DNA of 64,000 nt. It comes from an uncultured Actinomycetes bacterium (GTDB lineage Bacteria; Actinomycetota; Actinomycetes; S36-B12; UBA10799). Of this stretch, positions 17,908 to 27,263 are shown in pieces. The stretch spans positions 1 through 64,000 of the forward strand of contig CAMPEQ010000010.1 in the NCBI GenBank assembly GCA_946803585.1. Reading direction: 5' to 3'. Under the pieces are notes generated by a model, which worked only from the letters and a program-made list of their open reading frames with translations, had not been told where the DNA came from and made no database searches. How positions within the stretch are numbered: position 1 is the stretch's first letter; the number at the start of each line of letters is the position of its first letter. Position numbers and translations under genes: made by a program.

Positions 17908-18557
17908 TGGATGACCTACCGGTTCCCGTATTCCAACCGCCGCCGTTAGGTGGGGTCTCAGCGATTCTTCAGTGGTGGGCGACTTGCACTGGTGCAACCG
18001 ATATCGCTGGGCTTCCAGAGGCTGTCTTGGGCGAGAACCTAGTAGTCATCCACGACCCGAAAGAGTCAGCTAGCCCGGTCAGCGCGGCAGTCACCGGGCT
18101 ATTAACCGGTCGCGATGCACCCTCGACAACGACCTCGTTCATGGGGCTCGATGGATATCTCGACCATGAACTTTGGATGGCGCAATGTGCGGCAACGCGC
18201 GATGAGATGGGCCGACTGCGGGAGTTCCGCGGAGACCCGACTGCCATGCAAGCTGCAGCCGGCAGAGATTTCAGCGATCTTGTCGACCAACTGGCCTCGG
18301 TGCGCGCCGGGACCGCCCACCTAATCGATGGAGCAAACGCTGCCGGAGCAGCCCTGCTGGCCTATGAAGTCAATCCGGAAATGCTCGCGATCTCTCGCCC
18401 ACTCCAGAGCGGCGAGACGGCGGTTGATGCGATCGCGTGGGAATACCTCCGGATCGCCCCCATCCTGCCGATTCGGTCCAACTTGGCCAGCGGAGAACTT
18501 GCCCCATCAGCGGCCGGGCTGATCAACAACCTGATCGCGGTTGCCAAAGCGGGCTAG
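17907..18557 (+). CDS. shortened CobT-like protein (DMB phosphoribosyltransferase homologue)
   Basis: A 216-residue soluble protein. By eye its ends line up with CobT, the enzyme that makes alpha-ribazole phosphate: PPPLGGVSAILQWW near the start (cf. the GSLG..L..W region), VVIHDPKESASPVSA (cf. the GDHGV..GVSA motif), AAGRDFSDL, LIDGANAAGAALLA (cf. LLDG....AAAL) and IAPILPIRSNLASGELAPSA (cf. the LGEGSGAA segment with the catalytic Glu). About 110-140 central residues of the usual 350 are missing and the phosphate/base-binding motifs are altered, though Gly-Glu is kept. Last gene of the riboswitch operon, coupled by TAATG. Either a degenerate cobT or a repurposed ligand-binding protein. Confidence 0.6.
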   Translation: MDDLPVPVFQPPPLGGVSAILQWWATCTGATDIAGLPEAVLGENLVVIHDPKESASPVSAAVTGLLTGRDAPSTTTSFMGLDGYLDHELWMAQCAATRDEMGRLREFRGDPTAMQAAAGRDFSDLVDQLASVRAGTAHLIDGANAAGAALLAYEVNPEMLAISRPLQSGETAVDAIAWEYLRIAPILPIRSNLASGELAPSAAGLINNLIAVAKAG

Positions 18558-18619
18558 GTCAGTTGTCGATTTCAGTGTCGGAGGTCCGAGCTAAGTGTTC
18601 GGCGCTTCGGTCTCTGCAT

Positions 18620-19738
18620 CTAGTCGCGAGTTGAGGCCGCCACGAATGGGAGGTCGACGACCTCCGCTCGACAAAGACGTCCACGAATATCAACCGTCAC
18701 CTCGTCGCCCGATTGCACGTCAGGGTCAAGGAAGGCCAAAGCGATCCCCGTCTTAAGGGTCGGGGAGAAGGTTCCACTCGTCGTCGCACCAAGAACCTCG
18801 ACGTTCTCACCCTCTACTCGAACGGTCATCCCCGCCCGGGGAACTGCCCGCTGCAAGCAGCGAAGCCCAACGAGCTTGCGCGACTGAACACTCTGATCTC
18901 GAGCCTCGACTAGCGCACGCTTGCCCGGGAAAGCGGTCTTGTTCCAGCCGACCGCCCAAGATAATCCCGCCTCGACTGGATTGATTGTCGAGCTCAACTC
19001 GTGGCCGTGCAGTGGGTAGCCCATCTCGGTGCGCAGGGTGTCGCGTGCGCCTAGCCCGCATGGAAGCCCACCGTGGTCAGCCACAGCAGTAACGATCACA
19101 TCCCACCAGTACGGTGCAAACTCCACCGGTATCAACAACTCAAACCCGAGCTCGCCGGTGTATCCCGTGCGGGCGACGAGCAGGGCTCCGTGGCTGGTCT
19201 CAATGTCAACAAACCGTAGGTAGTCCAACTCTGGCGAGATGCCGATGTCGGTGAGCACGGCGGCTGCCTGCGGACCTTGAATCGCAAAAATTGCAGTCTG
19301 ATGCTGTAGATCAGCTAATCGAACGTCACTGGACTCAAGGACCCGTTCAACCGTTGCCGTCACCATCGAGGAGTTAGCCGCATTGGGGACAACAAGTACC
19401 TCCGAATCAGATCGAAGGTAGACAAAAACGTCGTCGACGACTCCCCCGTTGTCGTTGCACAGCAGGCTGTATTGCGCCCGACCCGGTCCGATTTTGGCCA
19501 GGTCATTAGTGAGGACTTGATTGAGGACATCGGACGCACCTTCGCCCGACACCACGAACGTGCCCATGTGAGAGACATCGAAGACTCCGACCCGTTCCCG
19601 AACCGCCTCATGCTCAGCCATCACGCCACCATTCGCATACTCCAGCGGCATCGACCATCCCGCGAAGTCGCCGAACTTGGCGTTCATCGCGACCTGAGCA
19701 TCGTGGACGGGCCCGTGGTGAGCTGCAAGATTGGTCAC
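18620..19738 (-). CDS. gcvT: aminomethyltransferase, glycine cleavage T protein
   Basis: A 372-residue enzyme that takes the methylamine group from lipoyl-H protein and gives 5,10-methylene-THF and ammonia. Recognised by HDAQVAMNAKFGDFAGWSMPLEY, VGVFDVSHMGTF, LLCNDNGGVVDDVFVY (the catalytic Asp region), GYTGELGFELLIP and GLGARDTLRTEMGYPLHGHEL. gcvH and gcvP are not in the window; LpdA and lipoate synthesis are. Start is GTG at 19738. It runs convergently to the CobT-like gene with 62 bases between. Confidence 0.97.
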   Translation of the reverse strand: MTNLAAHHGPVHDAQVAMNAKFGDFAGWSMPLEYANGGVMAEHEAVRERVGVFDVSHMGTFVVSGEGASDVLNQVLTNDLAKIGPGRAQYSLLCNDNGGVVDDVFVYLRSDSEVLVVPNAANSSMVTATVERVLESSDVRLADLQHQTAIFAIQGPQAAAVLTDIGISPELDYLRFVDIETSHGALLVARTGYTGELGFELLIPVEFAPYWWDVIVTAVADHGGLPCGLGARDTLRTEMGYPLHGHELSSTINPVEAGLSWAVGWNKTAFPGKRALVEARDQSVQSRKLVGLRCLQRAVPRAGMTVRVEGENVEVLGATTSGTFSPTLKTGIALAFLDPDVQSGDEVTVDIRGRLCRAEVVDLPFVAASTRD

Positions 19739-19883
19739 GGAGCAACCGTATCGCCATTACGGGCGGCGGGAGCTGAGGCTGCACGTTAGAGTCACTAATC
19801 AGCAGCCATCGCCGAGATCATTGCCTAGAATCTCTTCGAGGGGTTCGGCATCGCGCCGCCGTTCACATCTACCAGGAGGTCAC

Positions 19884-21392
19884 GTGACTGAAGTCCGACT
19901 TGCCGCAGTCGATCCCAAGAGCTCTGGATACGACACTCTCGTAGTTGGGGTCACCACCACCAAGCGGGATTCTAAGCTCGATATTGCCGCAAGCACGGGA
20001 CTCGGTCATTCCGAACGTAAGCGGATCCTGGCCGGTCTGACACAGGTCGGTGCCAAAGCAAAGCCCGGTTCGGTGACCAAGTTGCCGGGGGTTTCCGGCA
20101 TCGATATCCCCCAGTTGATTTGTGTCGTGATCGGGGCGACGGAGGAAGAAGCCACCCCCGAGCAGATCCGGCAGGCCGCGGGTGCGGGGACTATTGCCGC
20201 CGAGGACTCGGCCAAAGTGGCGGTTGTGATGCCAGGAAAGGCACCGGCCGATGTTGCAGCAACTGCACAGGGTGCCCTACTGGGCGCCTACCGGTACGAG
20301 CAGTGCCGCGGATCCGGAACGAAGAAGCCTGCCAAGGCCGCCAAGACCATCACGGTCCTGACCGATTCCAATCGGGACCGTCACGTACGTGAGGCCGTTC
20401 GACAGGCTGAGATCGTCGCGCAAGAAGTCTGGTTTGCCCGCGACCTTGTGAACGCCCCGCCATCGGCACTACATCCGATCGAACTGGCGGAGGCGGCCGT
20501 GGCCCAGGTTGCCGGACTTGCGGTGGAGACGCTAGTCCTCGATGAGGCCGACCTTGAGGAAGGCAAGTACGGGGGGATCCTGGCAGTCGGCCAGGGGTCG
20601 ATCAATCCCCCACGGCTTGTCCGTCTCGAATACCGGCCAGAACGAAGCGCCGTCCATATTGCGCTGGTCGGAAAGGGAATCACATTCGACTCGGGGGGTC
20701 TATCCCTGAAGCCGCCAACTGCGATGGAGACCATGAAGTGCGATATGGGTGGCGCCGCAGCCGTCCTGGCGGCAACTGCCGCAATCGCCCGACTTGGACT
20801 ACCGGCAACAGTGACAACCTACGCCGCCTGCGCCGAGAACATGCCCTCAGGTACGGCCCAGCGCCCAGGCGATGTGCTGACCACTCTTGACGGAACAACC
20901 GTTGAGGTATTGAACACCGATGCCGAGGGTCGCCTAGTGCTCGCCGACGCCTTGGTATCTGCGGGTCGAGACGAGCCCGACGTGATCATCGACGTTGCGA
21001 CGCTAACGGGTGCGCAGATGGTCGCACTCGGAAACCGAGTCTCCGCTGTCATGAGCAACAGCGATGATCTGCGTGACGACGTTGTGCGGGCCGCGGACAT
21101 GGTCGGCGAGCAGTTCTGGCCTATGCCGCTTCCGCCCGAACTACGCGAGTCACTAGATTCGCCAATCGCCGATCTTGCAAACATTGGCGATCGGATGGGC
21201 GGAATGCTCACGGCAGGTCTGTTCCTACAGGAGTTCGTCGATCCGGAGACTCCCTGGGCGCACTTGGATATTGCCGGCCCGTCATTTAACGATTCAAAGC
21301 CCCACGACTACACCCCCAAAGGGGGAACAGGCGTCGCAGTTCGGACGTTAGTTCAACTAGTGAAGGACCTCGCCGACGCTGCAAGTAAGTAA
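19884..21392 (+). CDS. pepA: leucyl aminopeptidase
   Basis: A 502-residue M17 metallo-exopeptidase removing N-terminal residues from peptides in the cytoplasm. The C-terminal catalytic domain shows the two-metal site: VGKGITFDSGGLSLKP (Lys and Asp), MKCDMGGAAAV, and the family signature NTDAEGRLVLAD. The N-terminal macro-like domain is about 1-170. AGGAGG (19874-19879) before GTG 19884 fixes the start. It precedes lpdA and sucB, a common actinobacterial order. Confidence 0.97.
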   Translation: MTEVRLAAVDPKSSGYDTLVVGVTTTKRDSKLDIAASTGLGHSERKRILAGLTQVGAKAKPGSVTKLPGVSGIDIPQLICVVIGATEEEATPEQIRQAAGAGTIAAEDSAKVAVVMPGKAPADVAATAQGALLGAYRYEQCRGSGTKKPAKAAKTITVLTDSNRDRHVREAVRQAEIVAQEVWFARDLVNAPPSALHPIELAEAAVAQVAGLAVETLVLDEADLEEGKYGGILAVGQGSINPPRLVRLEYRPERSAVHIALVGKGITFDSGGLSLKPPTAMETMKCDMGGAAAVLAATAAIARLGLPATVTTYAACAENMPSGTAQRPGDVLTTLDGTTVEVLNTDAEGRLVLADALVSAGRDEPDVIIDVATLTGAQMVALGNRVSAVMSNSDDLRDDVVRAADMVGEQFWPMPLPPELRESLDSPIADLANIGDRMGGMLTAGLFLQEFVDPETPWAHLDIAGPSFNDSKPHDYTPKGGTGVAVRTLVQLVKDLADAASK

Positions 21393-21488
21393 GTTCTGGC
21401 ACATCTTTACTGCGGTGGTTTGGTGCAGCGATCACAGGGGTGAAAGGATGGGTCCCGACGCAGTTCGCGCGAACACTCTGGAGTTGGT

Positions 21489-22865
21489 ATGACTGAGACA
21501 ACCGCAGACATTGTCATTCTCGGTGGGGGAAGCGGCGGTTACGCCTGTGCTCTGCGAGCCGCTGAACTTGGGCTGACTGTCACGCTGATCGATGAGGCCG
21601 AACTAGGCGGAACTTGTCTACACCGAGGCTGTATTCCAACGAAGGCACTCCTGCATGCAGCTGAGGTCGCCGACACCGCACGCGAGAGCGAGTCGGTCGG
21701 CGTTCACACCACCCTCGAGGGAATCGATATGCCGGCCGTGCTGAAGTACAAGGACGGCGTGGTTGGGCGGCTCTATAAGGGACTCCAGGGTCTCATCAAA
21801 TCGCGCGGTGTGAATGTTGTGGCTGGTCGCGGGACCCTCACCAGCGCCGATACCGTCACAGTGGATGGCACGGCCTACAAAGGCCGTAACGTGGTCCTGG
21901 CTACCGGCTCCTACGCGCGGAGCCTGCCTGGTTTGGAGATCTCCGGTCGCGTGATGACCAGCGACCAGGCGCTTACTTACGATCAGGTGCCGGGCTCAGT
22001 TGTCGTCCTCGGTGGTGGCGTCATCGGGTCGGAATTCGCCAGCGTCTGGCGTTCATTCGGCGCCGACGTGACGATCGTCGAGGCTCTCCCCCGGCTCATG
22101 GCTGCCGAGGATGCAGCGTGCTCGAAGGTCCTCGAGCGAACATTCCGTAAGCGCGGGATCGCTTTCAAGACCGGCGTCAAGTTTGCTAATGCTGTTGATA
22201 ACGACTCCAACGTGACCGTCAATCTGGAGGATGGCACTTCCATAACCGCTGACCTGTTGTTGGTTGCCGTGGGGCGTGGACCACGCACCGAGGGCCTGGG
22301 TTACGAGCAAGCCGGAGTCACCATGGACCGCGGATTCGTTCCGGTCAACGACCGCCTTGAAACAAATGTCCGTGGGATCTACGCCGTCGGCGATATCGTT
22401 CCTGGCCTCCAGCTCGCCCACCGTGGGTTCGCCCAAGGGATCTTTGTCGCCGAGCAAGTAGCCGGACTGAACCCGCGGCCGATCGACGAAGAGGGAATCC
22501 CGCGAGTGGCCTACTGTGAGCCGGAGGTAGCCAGCGTAGGTATTACCGAAGCGGCCGCTAAGGAACGTCACGGCGCTGACGCGATCGAGGTCTACGAGTA
22601 CAACCTCGGCGGGAACGGTAAGAGCCAGATCCTTGCAACGGCAGGCTTTATCAAGCTCGTGTCCCTCAAGAACGGCCCAGTCATTGGGATCCACATGGTT
22701 GGATCGCGCGTCGGGGAGCTCATTGGAGAGGCACAACTCATCGTTAACTGGCAAGCTGAGGCTGATGACGTTGCGACGCTCATTCATGCCCACCCCACTC
22801 AAAACGAGGCGCTCGGTGAAGCACACCTAGCGCTAGCAGGAAAACCGCTACACGCACACGCCTAG
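21489..22865 (+). CDS. lpdA: dihydrolipoyl dehydrogenase (E3)
   Basis: A 458-residue flavoprotein that reoxidises dihydrolipoamide with NAD. FAD-binding GGGSGGYACALRAAELG near residue 11, redox disulfide GGTCLHRGCIPTK near residue 40, NAD-binding VVVLGGGVIGSEFAS near residue 173, and the C-terminal HAHPTQNEALGEA with the catalytic His-Glu. It can serve the SucB complex encoded 53 bases downstream and the glycine cleavage system. Confidence 0.97.
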   Translation: MTETTADIVILGGGSGGYACALRAAELGLTVTLIDEAELGGTCLHRGCIPTKALLHAAEVADTARESESVGVHTTLEGIDMPAVLKYKDGVVGRLYKGLQGLIKSRGVNVVAGRGTLTSADTVTVDGTAYKGRNVVLATGSYARSLPGLEISGRVMTSDQALTYDQVPGSVVVLGGGVIGSEFASVWRSFGADVTIVEALPRLMAAEDAACSKVLERTFRKRGIAFKTGVKFANAVDNDSNVTVNLEDGTSITADLLLVAVGRGPRTEGLGYEQAGVTMDRGFVPVNDRLETNVRGIYAVGDIVPGLQLAHRGFAQGIFVAEQVAGLNPRPIDEEGIPRVAYCEPEVASVGITEAAAKERHGADAIEVYEYNLGGNGKSQILATAGFIKLVSLKNGPVIGIHMVGSRVGELIGEAQLIVNWQAEADDVATLIHAHPTQNEALGEAHLALAGKPLHAHA

Positions 22866-22918
22866 CCGCTACCGAAGCAGGGTCCAGCCCCGCTTTATTT
22901 CGAATGGAGACACCCGCG

Positions 22919-24715
22919 ATGCCGGTCTCAATCACGATGCCACAACTTGGTGAGAGCGTGACTGAAGGCACGGTGACGCGATGGCTCAAAGACGTCGGCG
23001 ACACCGTCGAGATGGATGAGCCACTCCTTGAGGTCAGCACTGACAAGGTCGACACCGAGATCCCCTCGCCCGTGGCAGGCGTACTCGTCGAGATCAAAGC
23101 CGTCGAGGACGATGTCGTCGAGGTCGGCGGCGAACTGGCAGTGGTCGGGGACTCCGCCGATGTGGGCCAATCCCCCAGCGAGCCAACGAGCCCAGCAGCC
23201 CAACCGGTTGCTGAAAATCCGGAACCATCCGAGCCAGTAGCGCCACCAGCGACTCCCGCGCCTGAACCAGTCGCAAGTGAGCCGACCCCAGCACCTGCAT
23301 CGACTGCCCCAGTACCAGCAGAACCCGCAGGCCCTACGTCAGCGTCGCCTTCCAGTGGAGCTTCCAACACAGAGGTTGTCCTACCCGCCCTCGGTGAGAG
23401 TGTGACCGAGGGAACTGTCACCCGATGGCTTAAGGCAGTCGGCGACGAGGTTGCGATGGACGAACCACTACTTGAGGTCTCGACCGACAAGGTCGACACC
23501 GAGATCCCGTCACCGATTGCGGGAACCCTTGTCGAGATCAGCGTCGCCGAGGACGAGACAGTCCCAGTCGGTGCCGTGCTTGCGATTGTTGGTACAGCCC
23601 CTGCGGGCGGCGAGTCGATGCCTGAAACCGCACCCGCCCCGACCCAAACAACATCTCCTGCTGTCGCACCCAAATCAGTGCCCTCTGCCGAGCAGTTGTC
23701 CGCAGGCGCTACTACGGTGCCCGCAGGATCAGCGACTCCCTACGCAAGCCCGATCGTGCGTAAGCTCGCGCGCGAGTCCGACGTCGATCTAGCCTCTGTC
23801 TCGGCCAGCGGTAGCGGTGGCCGGATCACCAAAGACGATGTACGCGCGGCGGTGGCTTCTGCGCCCACCGCAAGCAGTCCTGCGCCCGCCGCTTCGGCTG
23901 CGAGCCCGACCCAGAGATCATCACCGGCGTCGCCTGCTACACCAGCGCCTTCCGCACCGCGTCAGGCTGGCACGGACTCAACCGTCCCAGGCGAACGTGG
24001 CCGCACCGAGAAGATGACCCGCCTACGTCAGGTGATCGCATCGCGGATGGTGGACTCCCTACACGTCTCGGCGCAGCTGACCACGGTCGTTGAAGTCGAC
24101 GTGACCCGAATCGCTGGACTACGGACCCGTGCCAAAGGCAGCTTCCAGGAACGTGAAGGCGTTTCCTTGTCATACCTGCCCTTCTTTGCCCGAGCCACCC
24201 TCGAAGCACTTCGGCTCTACCCAATGGTGAATGCCTCGGTCAATAGCGAGGACAACACGATCACCTACCACGACCAGTCGAACCTGGGCATCGCTGTCGA
24301 CACCGATCGCGGGCTACTCGTGCCCGTGATTCGCGATGCCGGAGATCTCACCCTTGCTGGGCTAGCTCGTCGCATCGCCGACCTCGCTCAGCGCACGCGC
24401 ACCAGCCAAGTGAGTCCCGACGAGCTCTCGGGCGGAACCTTCACTTTGACGAATACCGGGAGTCGCGGCGCACTGTTCGATACCCCGATCATCAATCAAC
24501 CTCAAGTTGGAATCCTCGGAACCGGATCGGTTGTTAAGCGAGCTGTCGTGGTCACTGAACCTTCCGGCGAGGACGTGATCGCGATCCGTTCAATGGTGTA
24601 CCTCGCGCTGACCTACGACCATCGCATCGTGGACGGTGCGATCGCAGCACAGTTCCTTACCGCGATAAAGGCTCGCCTGGAATCGGCTGAGTTCGACGCA
24701 GAGTTGGGCGTGTAG
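22919..24715 (+). CDS. sucB: dihydrolipoamide acyltransferase (E2) with two lipoyl domains
   Basis: A 598-residue E2 core. Two tandem lipoyl domains carry the lipoylated lysine in STDKVDTEIPSP (about residues 40 and 175), joined by Pro/Ala-rich linkers. A peripheral E1/E3-binding domain follows (SPIVRKLARESDVDL, about 275-310), then a third linker and the catalytic domain with ALTYDHRIVDGA (His and Asp) at the end. Actinobacterial proteins of this type are annotated SucB but can serve pyruvate dehydrogenase as well, so the acyl group is not certain. ATG 22919 follows GGAGAC by about nine bases; an ATG 15 bases upstream is the alternative. No E1 gene is adjacent. Confidence 0.95.
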   Translation: MPVSITMPQLGESVTEGTVTRWLKDVGDTVEMDEPLLEVSTDKVDTEIPSPVAGVLVEIKAVEDDVVEVGGELAVVGDSADVGQSPSEPTSPAAQPVAENPEPSEPVAPPATPAPEPVASEPTPAPASTAPVPAEPAGPTSASPSSGASNTEVVLPALGESVTEGTVTRWLKAVGDEVAMDEPLLEVSTDKVDTEIPSPIAGTLVEISVAEDETVPVGAVLAIVGTAPAGGESMPETAPAPTQTTSPAVAPKSVPSAEQLSAGATTVPAGSATPYASPIVRKLARESDVDLASVSASGSGGRITKDDVRAAVASAPTASSPAPAASAASPTQRSSPASPATPAPSAPRQAGTDSTVPGERGRTEKMTRLRQVIASRMVDSLHVSAQLTTVVEVDVTRIAGLRTRAKGSFQEREGVSLSYLPFFARATLEALRLYPMVNASVNSEDNTITYHDQSNLGIAVDTDRGLLVPVIRDAGDLTLAGLARRIADLAQRTRTSQVSPDELSGGTFTLTNTGSRGALFDTPIINQPQVGILGTGSVVKRAVVVTEPSGEDVIAIRSMVYLALTYDHRIVDGAIAAQFLTAIKARLESAEFDAELGV

Positions 24716-24719
24716 AACC

Positions 24720-25601
24720 TTGCGAGTCGCCATCACTGGCGCATCTGGACTCATCGGTTCAGCGCTTGGTGAGAGCTTGCGCTCAGATGGGCACCAGGTC
24801 AGCCGGCTAGTTCGCCGCACACCGTCGGCTGACGACGAGGTCTCGTGGGATCCCAAGAGCGGCGAGATTGACCTGTCCGGGCTTCGCGACGTCGATTCGA
24901 TCGTCCACCTAGCGGGCGCAGGAGTAGGCGACCACCGCTGGACCGACGCCTATAAACAGGAGATCCTCGATTCCAGAGTCCTCGGCACACAAACGATCGC
25001 CCGGGCTGCAGCCGATGTTGGGGTGACATCACTTGTCTGCGGTTCGGCGATTGGCTACTACGGTGACCGCGGTGACGAGCGCCTATCGGAGGATTCCTCA
25101 AAGGGCTTCGGATTCCTCTCCGATGTCGTGGCAGATTGGGAAGCCGCTGCAGCACTCGCGGAACAAGCTGGGGTTCGGGTGACCTACGCGCGAACTGGTC
25201 TCGTGGTCAGCTCCGAGGGTGGCGCGTGGAAACGAATGCTCCCGCTCTTCAAAGCCGGAGCGGGTGGACGGCTGGGTTCAGGTAGGCAGTTCTGGTCCTT
25301 CATCGCCCTATCAGACGAGGTAAGAGCACTGCGGTTCTTGATCGACAGCGAGTCGATCCGCGGGCCGGTCAACATCACCGCCCCAGAGCCGGTAACAAAC
25401 CGAGTCGCCACTGATGTCCTAGCCAAGGAGCTTCACCGTCCTTCATTCGCTGCAGTTCCGGCTTTGGCGCTCAAGGCCGCGCTCGGGGAGTTCTCATCCG
25501 AGGTACTGGGCTCCACTCGAGCTATTCCAGCGCGCCTGATCGATGCTGGCTTCAAATGGGATGCACCGACCATGCGCGAGGCAGTGTCCGCAATCCTCTA
25601 G
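24720..25601 (+). CDS. TIGR01777-family NAD(P)-binding epimerase
   Basis: A 293-residue Rossmann-fold protein of the extended SDR class. The nucleotide-binding motif VAITGASGLIGSAL is at the very start; HLAGAGVGDHRWTDAYKQEI, GSAIGYYGDRGDE and ARTGLVVSSEGGAW are hallmarks of this family (SulA/YfcH/Rv2216-type). Function is not established. The start codon is TTG, four bases after the sucB stop, consistent with co-transcription with sucB and with actinobacterial synteny. Confidence 0.92.
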   Translation: MRVAITGASGLIGSALGESLRSDGHQVSRLVRRTPSADDEVSWDPKSGEIDLSGLRDVDSIVHLAGAGVGDHRWTDAYKQEILDSRVLGTQTIARAAADVGVTSLVCGSAIGYYGDRGDERLSEDSSKGFGFLSDVVADWEAAAALAEQAGVRVTYARTGLVVSSEGGAWKRMLPLFKAGAGGRLGSGRQFWSFIALSDEVRALRFLIDSESIRGPVNITAPEPVTNRVATDVLAKELHRPSFAAVPALALKAALGEFSSEVLGSTRAIPARLIDAGFKWDAPTMREAVSAIL

Positions 25602-25701
25602 CGATCTCTGCACGCTCCAAACCGTGCCGGGGCCCCGTATTGCCCTGCCAACCTGACTTCATCACGATCGAGTCACTCCATTTGCGTGCCCCACCTCGGG
25701 C

Positions 25702-27117
25702 TTAGGCGGACTCCGAGCTGTAGATCCGCCACTGACCAGCAGTTGCCCGCAGTGTGACCTCCCAGCTAGCCGATGGCCGCGGCTCGCGCACCTCAATCAC
25801 GGACTCGTCGGAAACCGTAACTACCTCGTAGCCCGCAAGTTCATCGGTGACTGCCAACAGGACCTGCGCTGAGTCGGCTTCCATCACCCGCACATCTGTA
25901 ATTGTGGACCGTACCCCTCGTGCCACCGCCCCGATCTCCTGCAGATCGGCGAGGACCTGCGCGTCCGCCACAGCGGCTGGGGAGCCAGGCACGTTGACAT
26001 CCTGCAGGAGCTCGGACTTGCCTACTTCAAATGCCCTGGCCCTAGCCGAATCGAGTTTGGCGACTAACGCAGCCCACGAGGTCGGGTGGGCAGCAGGGCC
26101 GATCGATTTGACCTGTACTCCTGGCTCGACGACGGCGGCGGTAGACATCCCCGCGGTGGGAGTCACGGCGACGGTGGAAGTTGACGGCGGGGTCTGAGTC
26201 GATGACGACGGCCGAGCCGACGGACCCTGCACTGGTTGACTCGAGGCCATCGCCTCCGCGGCTACCGAATCGTCGGAATCAGTGCCAATGAGCCCGACGA
26301 CGAGCAGGAGCGCGATAGCGACGCCCGCTCCGACCCAAAGCACCCGATGAGATCTCCCTCGCTTTGAAGGCGTGCCTTCGGGGGAGGCTGCAGAGCTTGC
26401 GCTGCTCGTAGATCTTGATCTCGCGGCCGTCGGAGACCTTTGCTTCGGAAGGCCCATAGCCCCATCCGGTTCCGCTGTCCTGGATCGGTCCTCCGCTCTG
26501 GGTACGTCATCCTCTGCCGTCAGGAACTCCGCCACCTGTTGAGGTGTCCCGAGGGAGTTCATCGTGGTCGCCAGCACCCGGCAGTCGATCGCACTTCGAG
26601 AGAGCAGAAGCCGAGCGGCCATCGGGGGAACCGGCTGATTGCCGATTAACTCAGCGAAGAGCTCCAATAGTGCCGGGCCCGTGCTAGCGAAGGTCTGTGG
26701 GATCTTCACGTGGCCGTCGGACTCCACGGCGAAGACCCGAGGATCCTGCACGTCAACTGCCTCGCCACTAACCCGGCCACTGCCCTCGCGAATTCCGCCG
26801 TTGCTCGGTGCATTGAGTTCCGCATCGACGTGCGCTGCCAACTGACCCACGATGCACGCAACCACCTCAACCGGCGACTCCTGAGTGCCGCGCCCTGAGC
26901 CGAAGTCCCCAACGACCCACCCCGACGACGCGGCGTCATTCCACGATCTAGGGCCTACCCGCTGCCTGCCACCCTCGGAACCTACCCGCGATGCTCTAGG
27001 CACGGCGGCGTTCCCCGGCTCAGGCAACCCCGCTGGGGCCGGGTCGGGGGCGGGTCGTTTGGGAGGTCGTCTCGCCGGAAATTCCTTCCACCGATTCGGG
27101 TCGATTGGTTTCGCCAT
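25702..27117 (-). CDS. single-span membrane protein of unknown function
   Basis: A 471-residue protein I do not recognise. The cytoplasmic half opens MAKPIDPNRWKEFPARRPPKRP, is rich in Pro, Arg and Ser, and includes a folded-looking segment (about 90-190, with LLELFAELIGNQPVPPMAARLLLSRSAID paraphrased by position). One transmembrane helix lies near residue 260, followed by a Ser/Thr/Pro linker and an external C-terminal domain of about 130 residues (WAALVAKLDSARARAFEVG to WRIYSSES) that looks like an SnoaL/NTF2-like or DUF domain with a terminal beta-strand. ATG 27117 is chosen; divergent from the MMPL gene with 146 bases between. Confidence 0.65.
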   Translation of the reverse strand: MAKPIDPNRWKEFPARRPPKRPAPDPAPAGLPEPGNAAVPRASRVGSEGGRQRVGPRSWNDAASSGWVVGDFGSGRGTQESPVEVVACIVGQLAAHVDAELNAPSNGGIREGSGRVSGEAVDVQDPRVFAVESDGHVKIPQTFASTGPALLELFAELIGNQPVPPMAARLLLSRSAIDCRVLATTMNSLGTPQQVAEFLTAEDDVPRAEDRSRTAEPDGAMGLPKQRSPTAARSRSTSSASSAASPEGTPSKRGRSHRVLWVGAGVAIALLLVVGLIGTDSDDSVAAEAMASSQPVQGPSARPSSSTQTPPSTSTVAVTPTAGMSTAAVVEPGVQVKSIGPAAHPTSWAALVAKLDSARARAFEVGKSELLQDVNVPGSPAAVADAQVLADLQEIGAVARGVRSTITDVRVMEADSAQVLLAVTDELAGYEVVTVSDESVIEVREPRPSASWEVTLRATAGQWRIYSSESA

Positions 27118-27263
27118 CCCACGATCCTCACCCACTTCCAGAAGTCCTGCTTGAGCTATCCACAGCACTCGGGGTAGTGGGCGATTGCCATCCTGCCAAC
27201 CGATACGTCTCTGCCCTAAGGTGCAGACACGCGGGTACGCACTCTCACTACCTAGGAGTCGAA

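Noticed and set aside
22780-23673. Long antisense frame opposite sucB
   Set aside because: It mirrors the repetitive lipoyl domains and Pro/Ala linkers, giving Ser/Thr/Gly-rich low-complexity protein; a typical high-GC antisense artefact.
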